From the NCBI GenBank assembly GCA_942492025.1, contig CALODJ010000006.1, positions 310,001 to 374,000 on the forward strand: a stretch of DNA of 64,000 nt. Direction: 5' to 3'. This DNA is from JABDQW01 sp942492025 (GTDB taxonomy: Bacteria; Pseudomonadota; Gammaproteobacteria; SZUA-229). Shown here in pieces: positions 1 to 8,713 of this stretch (within the stretch, counting starts at the first letter, position 1; each line of letters starts with the position of its first letter). A program made the translations under genes and the position numbers. The notes beneath the pieces were generated by a model. The model saw only the letters and a list, made by a program, of their open reading frames with translations, was not told the origin of the DNA and searched no databases.

Positions 1-128
1 AGCATGAAATTGATAGCCGCCTTGCCAACTGGACTGCGCCTGTACCGAGAGAAAAACGCGGTATTCTGGCCAAGTACGCGCGCCTCGTCAGCTCGGCTTC
101 GGAGGGGGCGGTGACCGATAAATTCTAG
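1..128 (+). CDS. ilvD: Dihydroxy-acid dehydratase, 3' end only
   Basis: The frame with codons starting at base 3 is open from the window edge to a TAG at 126-128 and encodes about 41 residues. It ends in a segment reading LAKYARLVSSASEGAVTDKF. This resembles the C-terminus of IlvD, where an aromatic/Arg-rich stretch is followed by a Tyr-Ala-x-Leu-x-(S/T)-SA-x-x-GAV tail. IlvD is the Fe-S dehydratase of isoleucine and valine synthesis. Only the tail is present, so the call rests on that similarity. The catalytic part lies outside the window. Confidence 0.7.
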   Translation, partial: HEIDSRLANWTAPVPREKRGILAKYARLVSSASEGAVTDKF

Positions 129-140
129 CCGGGTTAGCTC

Positions 141-160
141 GCAATATGCGGGTTAGCCGC
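141..160 (+). repeat. Dispersed GCGGGTTAG motif
   Basis: The sequence GCAATATGCGGGTTAGCCGC recurs with small changes at 4059-4075, where it forms one end of a perfect hairpin. The core GCGGGTTAG appears in several other intergenic spaces of the window. Confidence 0.55.
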
Positions 161-262
161 GAAGGACACAAAAGCGCTTGATGCAGAGTATGTAACGGTA
201 TATCCAACGCAAGCTACGTCGTACTTCTCGCGTTATAAACGCATTAAGGGCCGTGTGCCGCC

Positions 263-290
263 ATTTTCAATCACATGTGTGATTGAAAAT
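263..290. repeat. Short perfect inverted repeat
   Basis: Thirteen-base arms (ATTTTCAATCACA and its complement) flank a 2-base centre. It lies about 100 bases upstream of the CDGSH gene. It could be an operator for a dimeric regulator or part of an ilvD terminator. No T-run follows it directly, so an operator or repeat is the better guess. Confidence 0.45.
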
Positions 291-324
291 GAAAAAAAAT
301 AAAAATTGCATTTTTATTTTTCGT

Positions 325-359
325 GCTCTGAATAATTCATGGTTGGAATTATTCAGAGC
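325..359. repeat. Hairpin of the CTCTGAAT family
   Basis: Fourteen-base perfect arms (GCTCTGAATAATTC and its complement) with a 7-base loop are followed by TTCC. Related hairpins lie at 11179-11209, 41833-41864 and 44426-44452. It sits just upstream of the CDGSH gene and could influence its transcript. Confidence 0.6.
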
Positions 360-393
360 TTCCCTATTATAAATTCGGCATAAGGAGTGAATA

Positions 394-636
394 ATGAGTG
401 AAGAAGCGGTGGTTGCACAGAAGGGCCCTTTTCAGGTCGAATTGACCGAAGGCGAAACCTACTACTGGTGCGCTTGTGGTCGTAGCCAGAATCAGCCGTT
501 CTGTGATGGTTCTCACAAGAACTCTGGCTTCGAACCTGTGGCCTACCATGCAGACAAAACAGGGACGGCCTATTTGTGCGGTTGCAAACGCACCAGCAGC
601 AAGCCGATGTGTGACGGTACGCATAAATCGTTATAG
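394..636 (+). CDS. CDGSH iron-sulfur domain protein
   Basis: This 80-residue protein carries two CDGSH-type zinc-finger-like domains, each binding a 2Fe-2S cluster through three Cys and one His. The first set is C26, C28, C37 and H41. The second is C62, C64, C73 and H77, with CDGTH in place of CDGSH. There is no signal peptide, so it should be cytosolic. Small tandem CDGSH proteins are widespread in bacteria and probably handle electrons or cluster transfer, but no substrate can be named. The start is supported by AAGGAG just upstream of ATG. It stands alone between intergenic repeats. Confidence 0.93.
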   Translation: MSEEAVVAQKGPFQVELTEGETYYWCACGRSQNQPFCDGSHKNSGFEPVAYHADKTGTAYLCGCKRTSSKPMCDGTHKSL

Positions 637-730
637 TCGCACTGTTTGACAAACGTGCAACAGCTGCTGCATAGCGTCATATAGAGCAACTGCCCTTTGC
701 GCATATTGTGAAGGGCAAGCGGGAGTCAGG

Positions 731-764
731 AGATTGCCACGCCGCTGTCGCGGCTCGCAATGAC
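731..764 (-). repeat. TCATTGCGAG dispersed repeat
   Basis: Read on the minus strand it is GTCATTGCGAG, then a GC-rich GCGACAGCGG inverted centre, then GTGGCAATCT. Copies occur at 9446-9478 and 55707-55740. Similar intergenic repeats are known from many bacterial genomes. Confidence 0.6.
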
Positions 765-949
765 TGTATTTTTTTCGTCTTTGCGAGGGAAGCGAAGTAA
801 TCTTCCGAATTTTAGTTACGCTCAAAGGGCGGGTGTTGGCCATGCGGCAAATTTTTCTCCGCGGCGGCGCAGAGGAGTTACGGCTTTACGACAATAGAAG
901 AATAGCTGGTGATCATCAAGGAAGTGCTGCTGACAATCCGGTATGTGAG

Positions 950-1015
950 GTAGGGTGCGCCATGCGCACCACTCACAGGTGTTGTACTGATTTCGGTGCG
1001 CATGGCGCACCCTAC
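950..1015. repeat. GTAGGGTGCGC palindromic repeat
   Basis: A 21-base arm (GTAGGGTGCGCCATGCGCAC plus C) is matched by its exact complement at 995-1015 across a 24-base loop. Each arm is itself partly palindromic. Copies lie at 21008-21083 and 44600-44668, with a diverged one at 30882-30933. Confidence 0.75.
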
Positions 1016-1153
1016 GATGCCTAGGCTTTACTATAGCAACGAAATACGTGGCACATACAGCATGACGTAATTCTTTAGTACCGCAGACCTGCATAGCGAG
1101 ACGTTGCAGGACAACGTGGGCTTGTTATGCTTTGTAGGACCTCTTGCCCCCAG

Positions 1154-1477
1154 CTACTTCTGCTGCCAACTGCTGCCCAGCTTGATGTAGCTGCCCGGTG
1201 CGGATTTCTCTATAGCCTTCTTGCCGGCAAGTTGTTCAACGGCCTGCAGCGAAGTTTTATTGCGTTCAGCGATGTCCTGGTATTTTTGTTTACGCTTGGC
1301 ATTGACGCTGTCTATCAACGCTTTTGTTTCAGCTGAAGGTGGCTTTACGGCTTCCAGGTAACCACTGGTGGTTTCACCAACCAGTCCCTGGGTTTTTGCT
1401 GTTTGAAGATCAATGGCAAACAATGGTTGAACGAACAGTAGCAGGCATGTTGCAAATACGGCCAGTAATTTTTTCAT
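1154..1477 (-). CDS. ydbL: YdbL family periplasmic protein
   Basis: This 107-residue protein has a signal peptide (residues 1-21, ending LFA) and matches the DUF1318/YdbL family, including the pattern A-x-TQGLVGET-x-x-GYL near residues 27-41. It is the third gene after ydbH and ynbE, in the same order as in E. coli. YdbH-YnbE is known as an inter-membrane phospholipid transport complex, and YdbL has been proposed to act as a periplasmic chaperone for it. A bridging-complex accessory role is inferred from the family and context. It lies 20 bases after ynbE. Confidence 0.88.
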   Translation of the reverse strand: MKKLLAVFATCLLLFVQPLFAIDLQTAKTQGLVGETTSGYLEAVKPPSAETKALIDSVNAKRKQKYQDIAERNKTSLQAVEQLAGKKAIEKSAPGSYIKLGSSWQQK

Positions 1478-1497
1478 CAGTATCGGTCTCCGTTAGA

Positions 1498-1683
1498 TTA
1501 GAAAAGTTCGCTGTCTTCGCTGAATACGTCTTCGAGTTCCTTGTCAACCTTGATGCGAATATCATGTTCTATCTTGACGTTGAGATTGATAGTTATGGGC
1601 TCTTCCGGTGGCTCTACCTTGACAGTAGGGGAGCAGGCAAGCATCAATGCCACCATAAGCAGTATTAACGATAGTCTGTGCAT
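1498..1683 (-). CDS. ynbE: YnbE-like outer-membrane lipoprotein
   Basis: This 61-residue protein has a lipoprotein signal with Leu-Ala-Cys at residues 15-17, so Cys17 would be lipidated. It then has a short acidic domain with the ITINLNVKIEHDI pattern of YnbE. In E. coli, YnbE caps the periplasm-spanning YdbH at the outer membrane. The small size, lipobox and position between ydbH and ydbL make the assignment firm. Confidence 0.85.
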   Translation of the reverse strand: MHRLSLILLMVALMLACSPTVKVEPPEEPITINLNVKIEHDIRIKVDKELEDVFSEDSELF

Positions 1684-1703
1684 ATCACGGGTTTTCCTGG
1701 ATG

Positions 1704-3899
1704 TTACTGTTTTGATTTATTGTATTTCTTCTGTACTTTCTGGTCGATGCTTGCGCCTACACTCTCTGCATAGCGTAGACTTTTGAGTAGTGAAAGCAGG
1801 TTTTGTTCAGTGTTTATATTCAAATGCACCGGTCGCTTTGTATCAAGCTCAGGGCTGGTGCCTTTGAGCTTCAGATTGACAGTGAGTGTTCCATCCGGCT
1901 TGAAGTCTACATCTGCAGACAGATGACTGTAACGGAAATCCCTGAGTGCGTCCAGCGCTATCCCGGTGAGTGGGTTCTGACTAAGCTGCTCGGTACCGCC
2001 CGCGGGGTTGTAACGAATGATTCCTGCACGTACGTCGCTGAAAAAAGCACCGTGTTCGATGACAATACCCTGTTCATTGATCGCTATTGGTATGGTGCCA
2101 TCGACTCTGCCTGTGATTTCGATACCTTCCAATTGTTGAGTCGCTACGATCGCTGCAAGGTCGATATCCTCCGCCTCAATTTTGAAGCGGTTAGTGTTGG
2201 CATTCATATCAAACACAATCGTATTACCGCTAAAGCTGCCGCCAAGTACCTCCCCGTACAAATCATGCACCCTAATGAGCGGTAAAGAGCCGGTTGATGC
2301 GGTATTAAGCGAAAAGCTGGTGCTGATATTCGTGACAATAACACCACTGTCCAGTTGGGTCAGAAAGATTTCGCCCGGTTTGAGCGAGCGTAGCGTGGGT
2401 AGAATCTCAAGGCGGTGATCAACCGATAGGTCGGAAAACACAAACTCACCATAATGACCGTTGGCGTTGTCAACACGCACCCTCGCGTTGAGCGTTAGGT
2501 CGCTGTTTTTGGACCATGACGCATGCGATAGTAGATTTATTTTGCCGCTTGAAAGGTCAAATGGGTACGGCCAGGGTGTCAACAAATGGCTCAGTTTGTC
2601 GTCTTTAGTATTCAGGTTGATGGGGGTTGTCGGCCTGATGGCAAGTGTGCCAGATTCATTGGCAAGGTCATGCTCAATCGCAAATGAAAAATCAGCGGGT
2701 ACCTTTGCCGTAGAGAAGTTGCCTTCAATATTGAGATTCTGACTACTTGCTCTAATCCGGGCAGCTATATTACTCAATGCAAGTGATTGCGACTGATAAT
2801 TAGCGTTAATCGACGGTGCACTGATTTCGCCCTCGAACTGCCAGGCGTCGGTTGACGTATACAGGTCACCGCCCAGATTAATCCGGGCTTCTGCCAGTGA
2901 CATACCGTCCTGGCTCAAGTTGGCTAGCTCTACATAGGAAGCCTTGTCTATATTTAACTGTTGGAACGGTTTTCTGGTCGGTGTGCGAATCTTTAACTTT
3001 ATTTCAATATTATCTGCGCGATAAACATCAAGCATAAAATGATCAGCTCTGGCTGTAACGCTGGATCTGATTTGATCGTCAGCAGAAAAATCAACAAACA
3101 ATGTACCCGTCACCTTGTTGACGTAGTCAATGTTGTTGATTGCTACGAATGGTTGTAGCCAGTCATTCAGCAGCTTTGGATCAATAAAATATTTACCCTT
3201 AATGTGGGTATCGTTTATCTCGAGTTCAATATTTGCTACGGCGTGGTCAGGTTTTTGAGACAATACCAGTTTGGCCTGTAAAGAATCCTGTGTAAATCTC
3301 GAGACAATGAGCTGTCGAATGATTTCCCGTTTTCCAGTTAAATGTTGTTCAGCCAGGGAGAGCTTTGAAGCAATGACTGAATCAGCATTAGTGGCTTCCA
3401 GTTGTAAGGGTTTGTTATGAAGTGCGCCAAACGATTCGCCATTGAGTGATAAATGCTTGATGACAAGCGAATCAATGACGAGATACTCACGCAATGCCTG
3501 CCTCAGTGCTGCGATAATTTTCACGGGCGCGAGTGCTTCCGCGGCAACGACAGTTCCGGATGGTATGCCGGTCCTTGTCTGATGAGATATTACCAGTCTG
3601 TTAATCAGCAGGCTATCAGCCCTGCCTTTAGTCAATTGTTCCAGGCTATAGCCCATACTGATATCCTCAGCTATCAGTGTGAGTTCACTGGTATCGGTAA
3701 CGACTGAAAATTCAACGCTTTTTAGATAACTTGTATCCAGGCCGAGGTAGTCGATTTGGGTAGAAACCTGCTTCAGACCGTAATCACGCATCGATGATGA
3801 AAGCACCAGTTCAGCCAGTTCTTCACGACCTAACCAGCAAGCCAGTATCAGTGCCAGTATCGGAATGAGTGCTAGATACCGTGGTTTCGGAGGCGGCAT
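1704..3899 (-). CDS. ydbH: YdbH family inter-membrane transport protein
   Basis: This 731-residue protein has an N-terminal membrane anchor (about residues 8-24). A long periplasmic region rich in beta-strand-type alternation follows, as in YdbH/AsmA-like proteins that form a hydrophobic groove bridging the two membranes. The C-terminal part, with a GRVDGTIPI segment and a YNPAGG-like motif, matches the YdbH C-terminal domain. It is the first gene of ydbH-ynbE-ydbL, with 20 bases to ynbE. The role is phospholipid movement between inner and outer membranes, based on E. coli homologues. Its length is somewhat shorter than the E. coli protein. Confidence 0.87.
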   Translation of the reverse strand: MPPPKPRYLALIPILALILACWLGREELAELVLSSSMRDYGLKQVSTQIDYLGLDTSYLKSVEFSVVTDTSELTLIAEDISMGYSLEQLTKGRADSLLINRLVISHQTRTGIPSGTVVAAEALAPVKIIAALRQALREYLVIDSLVIKHLSLNGESFGALHNKPLQLEATNADSVIASKLSLAEQHLTGKREIIRQLIVSRFTQDSLQAKLVLSQKPDHAVANIELEINDTHIKGKYFIDPKLLNDWLQPFVAINNIDYVNKVTGTLFVDFSADDQIRSSVTARADHFMLDVYRADNIEIKLKIRTPTRKPFQQLNIDKASYVELANLSQDGMSLAEARINLGGDLYTSTDAWQFEGEISAPSINANYQSQSLALSNIAARIRASSQNLNIEGNFSTAKVPADFSFAIEHDLANESGTLAIRPTTPINLNTKDDKLSHLLTPWPYPFDLSSGKINLLSHASWSKNSDLTLNARVRVDNANGHYGEFVFSDLSVDHRLEILPTLRSLKPGEIFLTQLDSGVIVTNISTSFSLNTASTGSLPLIRVHDLYGEVLGGSFSGNTIVFDMNANTNRFKIEAEDIDLAAIVATQQLEGIEITGRVDGTIPIAINEQGIVIEHGAFFSDVRAGIIRYNPAGGTEQLSQNPLTGIALDALRDFRYSHLSADVDFKPDGTLTVNLKLKGTSPELDTKRPVHLNINTEQNLLSLLKSLRYAESVGASIDQKVQKKYNKSKQ

Positions 3900-4006
3900 G
3901 CTCGGGTTCTGTTTCGAAAGTAAGGCTGAGTGAAGAAAACCGTAATGGGCAGGCGTCTGAGATATTTCACCAGCGCATTACCGCTTACATTACCATACTA
4001 TTACTG

Positions 4007-4070
4007 GCCCGCATATTGTACGAAGGCGGACGCACACGAGTGTGCGTCCGCCTTCGTACAATATGCGGGC
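4007..4070. repeat. Perfect long hairpin (31-base arms)
   Basis: Arms at 4007-4037 and 4040-4070 are exact complements separated by only GA. The outer end carries the same CAATATGCGGG element seen at 141-160. It lies between phoH (upstream on this strand) and ydbH. No T-run follows on either side, so it is not a classical terminator, although so strong a stem may still stop or process RNA. Confidence 0.85.
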
Positions 4071-4098
4071 TAACCGCTTTAGAGTTTACGGGGCCGTG

Positions 4099-4890
4099 CT
4101 ATGCAAAGGAATTACAAAACCGATATCCCGGTGGATTGATTACTTCGTATTTCATAATTATATCTTTCACTATGTCGCTGCGAACAATATCCTCATAGGT
4201 GAATTCATGAACATATACACCTTGAACATCATGAACGCGGTTGATGGCATCGTGCAGCCCCGAGCAGCTGTCTAAATCGGTTTGGCTCAAATCCCCGTTG
4301 ATGACGACGGTCGAGTTCCTGCCAATTCGCGTCATGAACATCTTGATTTCTTCCGAGGTGCAGTTTTGTGCTTCATCGAGGATGACAAAACAGCGGTTGA
4401 ATGTTTTGCCACGCATATATGCCAGGGGTTCAACAACAATATTGCCGTTTTTTACAGCGCACTCGACCACGCCCTTACCTGCATTGCTAATTAGGCAAGA
4501 CTTGAATGCACTGAAATAGGGGTCGAATTTATCTTCGAGCTTACCTGGCAAGAAACCCAGGCTTTTACCTGTTTCGACGGCCGGCCGGGTAAAAATGATT
4601 CTGTCTATATTACCGGCTACTAGCGCCTCGGCAGCCAAAGCTGCCGTGCAGTAGCTTTTTCCGGTTCCGGCGGGTCCAAGACCAAACACCAGGGTGTTAC
4701 TCCTGATGGCAGTCATAAACTGACCTTGTGATTGATTTTTGGCTTGAATCGGTTTGGGAGAGTTGGAAGGCTTTTGCTGGGTATTGAAGGGAGGCGTGTT
4801 TGCTTGCAATTCGATGACTTTCGGGTCTTCTGTCAGATAGTCAATATAATATTTATGTTTATCTTTAAGTCTGCCATTCTTTCGCGACAT
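4099..4890 (-). CDS. PhoH-like ATPase (phage-type)
   Basis: This 263-residue P-loop protein has Walker A GPAGTGKS at residues 72-79 and Walker B VILDEAQN at 169-176. The IIFTRPAVETGKSLGFLPG block at 98-116 is diagnostic of the PhoH family, whose members are predicted RNA helicase/nuclease-associated ATPases. It lacks the longer N-terminal region of standard chromosomal PhoH, and its MSRKNGRLKDKHKYYIDYL start resembles phage-borne versions. The start has CGAGGTG upstream. An AT-rich divergent region separates it from the next gene. Its function in the cell is unknown. Confidence 0.88.
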   Translation of the reverse strand: MSRKNGRLKDKHKYYIDYLTEDPKVIELQANTPPFNTQQKPSNSPKPIQAKNQSQGQFMTAIRSNTLVFGLGPAGTGKSYCTAALAAEALVAGNIDRIIFTRPAVETGKSLGFLPGKLEDKFDPYFSAFKSCLISNAGKGVVECAVKNGNIVVEPLAYMRGKTFNRCFVILDEAQNCTSEEIKMFMTRIGRNSTVVINGDLSQTDLDSCSGLHDAINRVHDVQGVYVHEFTYEDIVRSDIVKDIIMKYEVINPPGYRFCNSFA

Positions 4891-5061
4891 GTATACACCT
4901 CGGAGAATGTTAATCGGTCGTTGAATATTGTTGTTTTTTCAACAATATCTAAATTAACCATAGCAATCATATATGTCAATATTGTTACGATAAGAAAATA
5001 TAATTATGTCAACATATGTAACGTTGTCTACGTATGTGTTTAACCAATCTGCGGAGCTGTT

Positions 5062-5916
5062 ATGGCCAGTATACTGATCGCTGGGTGCGGTATGACGGGT
5101 GCTGAAGTAGCCAGATCTCTGGTGGATAGTGGTCATCATGTGTATGGGCTCAAGCGACACCCACCGACGGATGAGCGGGACATCAACTATATCAAGGCAG
5201 ACCTGACAAGCTCTGCCGATCTGGAGGCTATTCACGTAAAGATTGATCTTGTGGTCTATATCCTGTCGCCTGATGATCGCAGTGAGCAGTCTTACAGAGA
5301 TGTATTCGAGCGCGGCGTGCATAATGTGCTTCAGGTTTTTACGCAGCAGAGTGCGGCGACCCGTTTCATATTTATATCATCAACCAGTGTCTATGGTCAG
5401 ATGAATGGAGAATGGGTCGATGAAAATTCGCTGACGGAACCGAAAAGTGTTACCGCAAAGATTATTCTGAATGCGGAGCGCGCTTTTCTTGCCAATAGTC
5501 GACGTAATTGTGTTATTCGCTTCTCGGGAATATACGGTCGAGGTAAAAGCTATCTGCTGGATGCTGTGGCCAACAGTCGTGAGGTTCAGTATGAGCCGCC
5601 CTGCTACACGAACCGAATTCACTGGCAGGACTGTGTTCGGGTTATCCTCTTCATCGCCGGTAAGATGATTGACCACGAAAACCTTGAATCGGTTTACCTG
5701 GCCTCCGATAATGATCCGGCGCCGAAATGGGAGGTTTTCAATTATCTGGCGAACAGGCTTGATTTAGAGCCGCCGCAAAAAGCAGTGCTGCCACAGGATA
5801 CGGCGCAGAACAAGCGCTGCAGCAACAGGCGGCTGAAACAACTGGGTTTCCGCTTCAAATACAGCAGTTACCGGGATGGTTACCGTCATATTGGCCCAGC
5901 GGACGCCGGAGGGTAA
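5062..5916 (+). CDS. YeeZ-like NAD(P)-binding epimerase/SDR family protein
   Basis: This 284-residue Rossmann protein has GCGMTGAEVA at residues 8-17 as the nucleotide-binding loop. An FISSTSVYGQ block follows near residue 103, then IRFSGIYGRG, both typical of extended short-chain dehydrogenases. The usual catalytic Tyr-x-x-x-Lys is not seen where expected (sequence SVTAKIILNAE), as in YeeZ-like members of uncertain activity. It is cytosolic. The substrate is unknown. It is divergent from phoH and alone on its strand. Confidence 0.8.
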   Translation: MASILIAGCGMTGAEVARSLVDSGHHVYGLKRHPPTDERDINYIKADLTSSADLEAIHVKIDLVVYILSPDDRSEQSYRDVFERGVHNVLQVFTQQSAATRFIFISSTSVYGQMNGEWVDENSLTEPKSVTAKIILNAERAFLANSRRNCVIRFSGIYGRGKSYLLDAVANSREVQYEPPCYTNRIHWQDCVRVILFIAGKMIDHENLESVYLASDNDPAPKWEVFNYLANRLDLEPPQKAVLPQDTAQNKRCSNRRLKQLGFRFKYSSYRDGYRHIGPADAGG

Positions 5917-6017
5917 GCCGGGTTGAGTCAAAAAACATTTCCAACGCAGAGAACGCCAAGCAATATGCCAGGTTTTTTCCTCACAGTAGTGGCTTCAGCC
6001 GCGAATAGTGATCGATC

Positions 6018-6040
6018 TAGCCCGCATTTCTCGCCATGCG
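6018..6040 (-). repeat. GAGAAATGCGGGTTAG motif copy
   Basis: The plus-strand sequence CTAGCCCGCATTTCTCGCC is the reverse complement of the motif seen at 26551, 44753 and 52471. It lies between the converging SDR and M48 genes. Confidence 0.6.
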
Positions 6041-6075
6041 GCTTAATGATGATGTCGACAGACGGAATAGATGCA

Positions 6076-7998
6076 TCACACTGCAAGTGGGGGCATTGGG
6101 CAGTCCAGGATTGCAGAAATGGCGCGATAGATCTCAACCTCCTGCGCAGTGATTTTCTGGTCAGCAGTAATACCGATTGCACAGGCTTTGAGCAGGCGGG
6201 GTTTTTCCAGTGGTTTCAGTTTTGACAGTCTGTCAAGCGACTGATTGAGGCCTGCAAGGCTGATTTCATTTTTTGATAACAGGCTGATTCCAAGTTCCTT
6301 CAGTTCTTCGCTGGCTCTGGCAAAGGCCTCGTTTTCACTGATGCCGTGTTGTTTGCCAGAGTATATCAGTACGGATAAGAGTAACGCACAGGGCTGTGGT
6401 AGGTGCTTAAGTTGCAGGTTCTGTTGGGTGGTTCCTGCTTTTTTGATAAAAACCGGATCAAGATGGTGAAATACAATTTTACTGATGGACCACTCGAATA
6501 GACTGATCTTGTTATCGATCTCGATCAGCGCATTCAGGTTCTGCTTGAATAGCCGGTATTGATTGTCTGACAGCTGATGCAAACTCGCCAGGGACAGATC
6601 AACGAGCGGAAGACGATATTCTTCCTTTAGTTCGTAACCAGCGCGGACCAGCTTCATGGTTTCCTCATAAACACCGGCATCAGCGGAGGATTTCAGGTGT
6701 ATCAGTTGTTCATCCTGTATATTTTGATGCTTGTCCAGTATCATGAAATAGATAACTGCACGTGCCGAAAATGGGTCATTGACTGCAGCAATGAATGCTG
6801 CAGGCAGGTCCTGGAGCAACTGATGCGCATATGCCAGACTCGATGATGTTGGCTGCCCAGTGTGATCAGTAATGGCGCCGCTGGTCATTGCTATTGCTAT
6901 CGCTGCCACGGTAGCTTGTTGTTGCGCTGCGTCGGGTTGCGGGCTTGCTGTGTCCGCTTCTGTTGTGCTCGTGGCAACGGCTGGCGGTGAATGATCGAAC
7001 TGACCATCCCAGCTGGGCTGGATGCTGTATATTCGTTTCTCCAGGGGTGGGTGGGTCGCGTAAAGACTTCCCAGCCATGTTTTAATACCCTGGCCGAACA
7101 GTGCATGACTGATCTGTGCACCCGCGGGATTCTCTATGATTGCGCCGGCTGCATCGCCGCCGATACGTTTCAGGGCGCCAGCTATACCCTCCGGATTGCG
7201 CGTGAACTGTACAGCCGAGGCGTCGGCGAGGAATTCACGCTGTCTGCTCACCGCAGCCTTGATCAGGTTGCCGAAAAACGTACCGGCGTAACCGATCACG
7301 ACAAGACCCAGGCCGAGTATGGCTGCCCCACCGTTGTTCTTCGAGCGGCGTGAATGTGATGTGCTGCGCAGTATGTAATAGCCAATCATGCCGATGAGCA
7401 GGATGCCGTGTAACATCCCAATCAGACGAATATTCAGTTTCATATCACCATTGAGGACATGGCTGAACTCATGTGCAATAACACCCTGTAATTGCTCGCG
7501 ATTGAGCTTTTCAATGGCGCCACGGGTAACACCGATGATTGCATCACCCGGTTTGTATCCCGCGGCAAAAGCGTTGATGCCTTCTTCATCGAGCAAATAC
7601 ACCGGTGGTACCGGTATGCCTGACGCAATGGCCATCTCTTCAACAACATTGAGTAGTCGCTGCTTATTGAAATCACCACTGCCGTACACGACCAACTCGG
7701 CATCCAGCATTTCGGCAACGCGGGCACCGCCGCCCGCGAGTGCCAGAATTTTGTACAGGCTACCGAGTGTTATCACGCTGGCTACTGCAGCGCCGATGGT
7801 CAGGAATACCTGCCAGTCAAAGTGTTCAAGCAAGACTTCAGTGCTGATGCGGCCTGTGTGTTCGATGGTGAAATAGCCAAAAACAAACATGACCAGAAGG
7901 TTCGTCATCACGATCAGTGAAATGACGGCAATTGAGAACAGCGCAACGAGCCGGCCGGTATTGCGGCGAGCTTCATCCTGCGACTTGAAAAAATTCAT
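6076..7998 (-). CDS. HtpX-like M48 family zinc metalloprotease
   Basis: This 640-residue membrane protease has two N-terminal membrane segments (about 17-42 and 63-88), the zinc motif HEFSH at 176-180, and a third-ligand region REFLADASA. Further hydrophobic segments around 190-260 anchor the catalytic domain. A long C-terminal region of about 300 residues, with a TerB-like end around ITADQKITAQEVEIYRAI, is absent from classical HtpX. It follows lemA by 20 bases on the same strand, a frequent pairing. The role is probably membrane-protein quality control, inferred from the family. Confidence 0.9.
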   Translation of the reverse strand: MNFFKSQDEARRNTGRLVALFSIAVISLIVMTNLLVMFVFGYFTIEHTGRISTEVLLEHFDWQVFLTIGAAVASVITLGSLYKILALAGGGARVAEMLDAELVVYGSGDFNKQRLLNVVEEMAIASGIPVPPVYLLDEEGINAFAAGYKPGDAIIGVTRGAIEKLNREQLQGVIAHEFSHVLNGDMKLNIRLIGMLHGILLIGMIGYYILRSTSHSRRSKNNGGAAILGLGLVVIGYAGTFFGNLIKAAVSRQREFLADASAVQFTRNPEGIAGALKRIGGDAAGAIIENPAGAQISHALFGQGIKTWLGSLYATHPPLEKRIYSIQPSWDGQFDHSPPAVATSTTEADTASPQPDAAQQQATVAAIAIAMTSGAITDHTGQPTSSSLAYAHQLLQDLPAAFIAAVNDPFSARAVIYFMILDKHQNIQDEQLIHLKSSADAGVYEETMKLVRAGYELKEEYRLPLVDLSLASLHQLSDNQYRLFKQNLNALIEIDNKISLFEWSISKIVFHHLDPVFIKKAGTTQQNLQLKHLPQPCALLLSVLIYSGKQHGISENEAFARASEELKELGISLLSKNEISLAGLNQSLDRLSKLKPLEKPRLLKACAIGITADQKITAQEVEIYRAISAILDCPMPPLAV

Positions 7999-8018
7999 CG
8001 TTCGGTATCAGTGCACCA

Positions 8019-8615
8019 TCAGAAGGACACTTTGGGTGCTTGCTGAATGGCTGCGCTATCCTCGAATTCGAGCAGGGTGGCATCCTGGGCGTGGCCGAAG
8101 CTGGCGGCAAATATAACCGGAGGGAACGTCTGTTTGTAGGTGTTGTACTCCATCACCGCGTCATTGAATGCCTGACGTGCAAATGCCACCTTGTTTTCTG
8201 TGGTCGTTAGCTCTTCACTGAGCTGCATCATATTCTGATTGGCCTTGAGGTCAGGATAGGCTTCCATGACAACATTGAATCGGCTCAATGCACTCGTCAG
8301 CGCACCCTCTGCGCCCATAAGTTGCTTGATCGCAGCAGCATTGCCGGGATCTGACGTGGCAGCTTCGAGGCCGCTCAGTGCTGCATTACGCGCCCTGATC
8401 ACCGAATCCAGCGTTTCACGTTCATGCTTCATGTAACCCTTGGCGGTTTCGATCAGGTTAGGAATGAGGTCATAGCGCCGTTTAAGCTGGACCTCGATCT
8501 GGGCGAAGGCATTTTTATAGCGGTTACGCAAACTGACCAGAGAGTTGAATATATTGATGATATAAAGGATGACCACTGCGATGATCACCAGGATCACTAT
8601 CGTAGATGTTTCCAT
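8019..8615 (-). CDS. lemA: LemA family protein
   Basis: This protein has about 198 residues with one N-terminal membrane segment (about 5-24, VILVIIAVVILYIINIFNSL). A coiled LemA domain follows, containing NAFAQIEVQLKRRYDLIPNL and a later QNMMQLSEELTTTENK block, both hallmarks of the family. The start at METSTIV was chosen because AGGAAG precedes it and the membrane segment follows at once. An upstream in-frame extension of 28 residues looks spurious. Its pairing with an M48 protease suggests a joint envelope role. The molecular function is unknown. Confidence 0.92.
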   Translation of the reverse strand: METSTIVILVIIAVVILYIINIFNSLVSLRNRYKNAFAQIEVQLKRRYDLIPNLIETAKGYMKHERETLDSVIRARNAALSGLEAATSDPGNAAAIKQLMGAEGALTSALSRFNVVMEAYPDLKANQNMMQLSEELTTTENKVAFARQAFNDAVMEYNTYKQTFPPVIFAASFGHAQDATLLEFEDSAAIQQAPKVSF

Positions 8616-8713
8616 GAATGCTTCCTGTGTGGGTTGGAATGATGTTTTTTTTATAAGGATTAAAGACCATATACGAGGGGCCCGCAAGCATCTGGCCAAA
8701 TGGTTTTGGTGGC

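Larger units (their letters stand above)
129..393. other. Intergenic region with three repeat elements
   Basis: No gene is seen here. The space holds a copy of the dispersed GCGGGTTAG motif (141-160), a short AT-rich inverted repeat (263-290) and a hairpin of the CTCTGAAT family (325-359). An A/T-rich stretch at 288-320 lies just before the CDGSH gene and could carry its promoter. Confidence 0.6.
637..1153. other. Long intergenic region made of dispersed repeats
   Basis: No convincing gene is present. The region contains a TCATTGCGAG-type repeat at 731-764 with a second partial copy near 780-809 (TTGCGAGGGAAGCGAAGTAA), and a GTAGGGTGCGC palindrome at 950-1015. The rest shows no recognisable structure. 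Confidence 0.6.
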
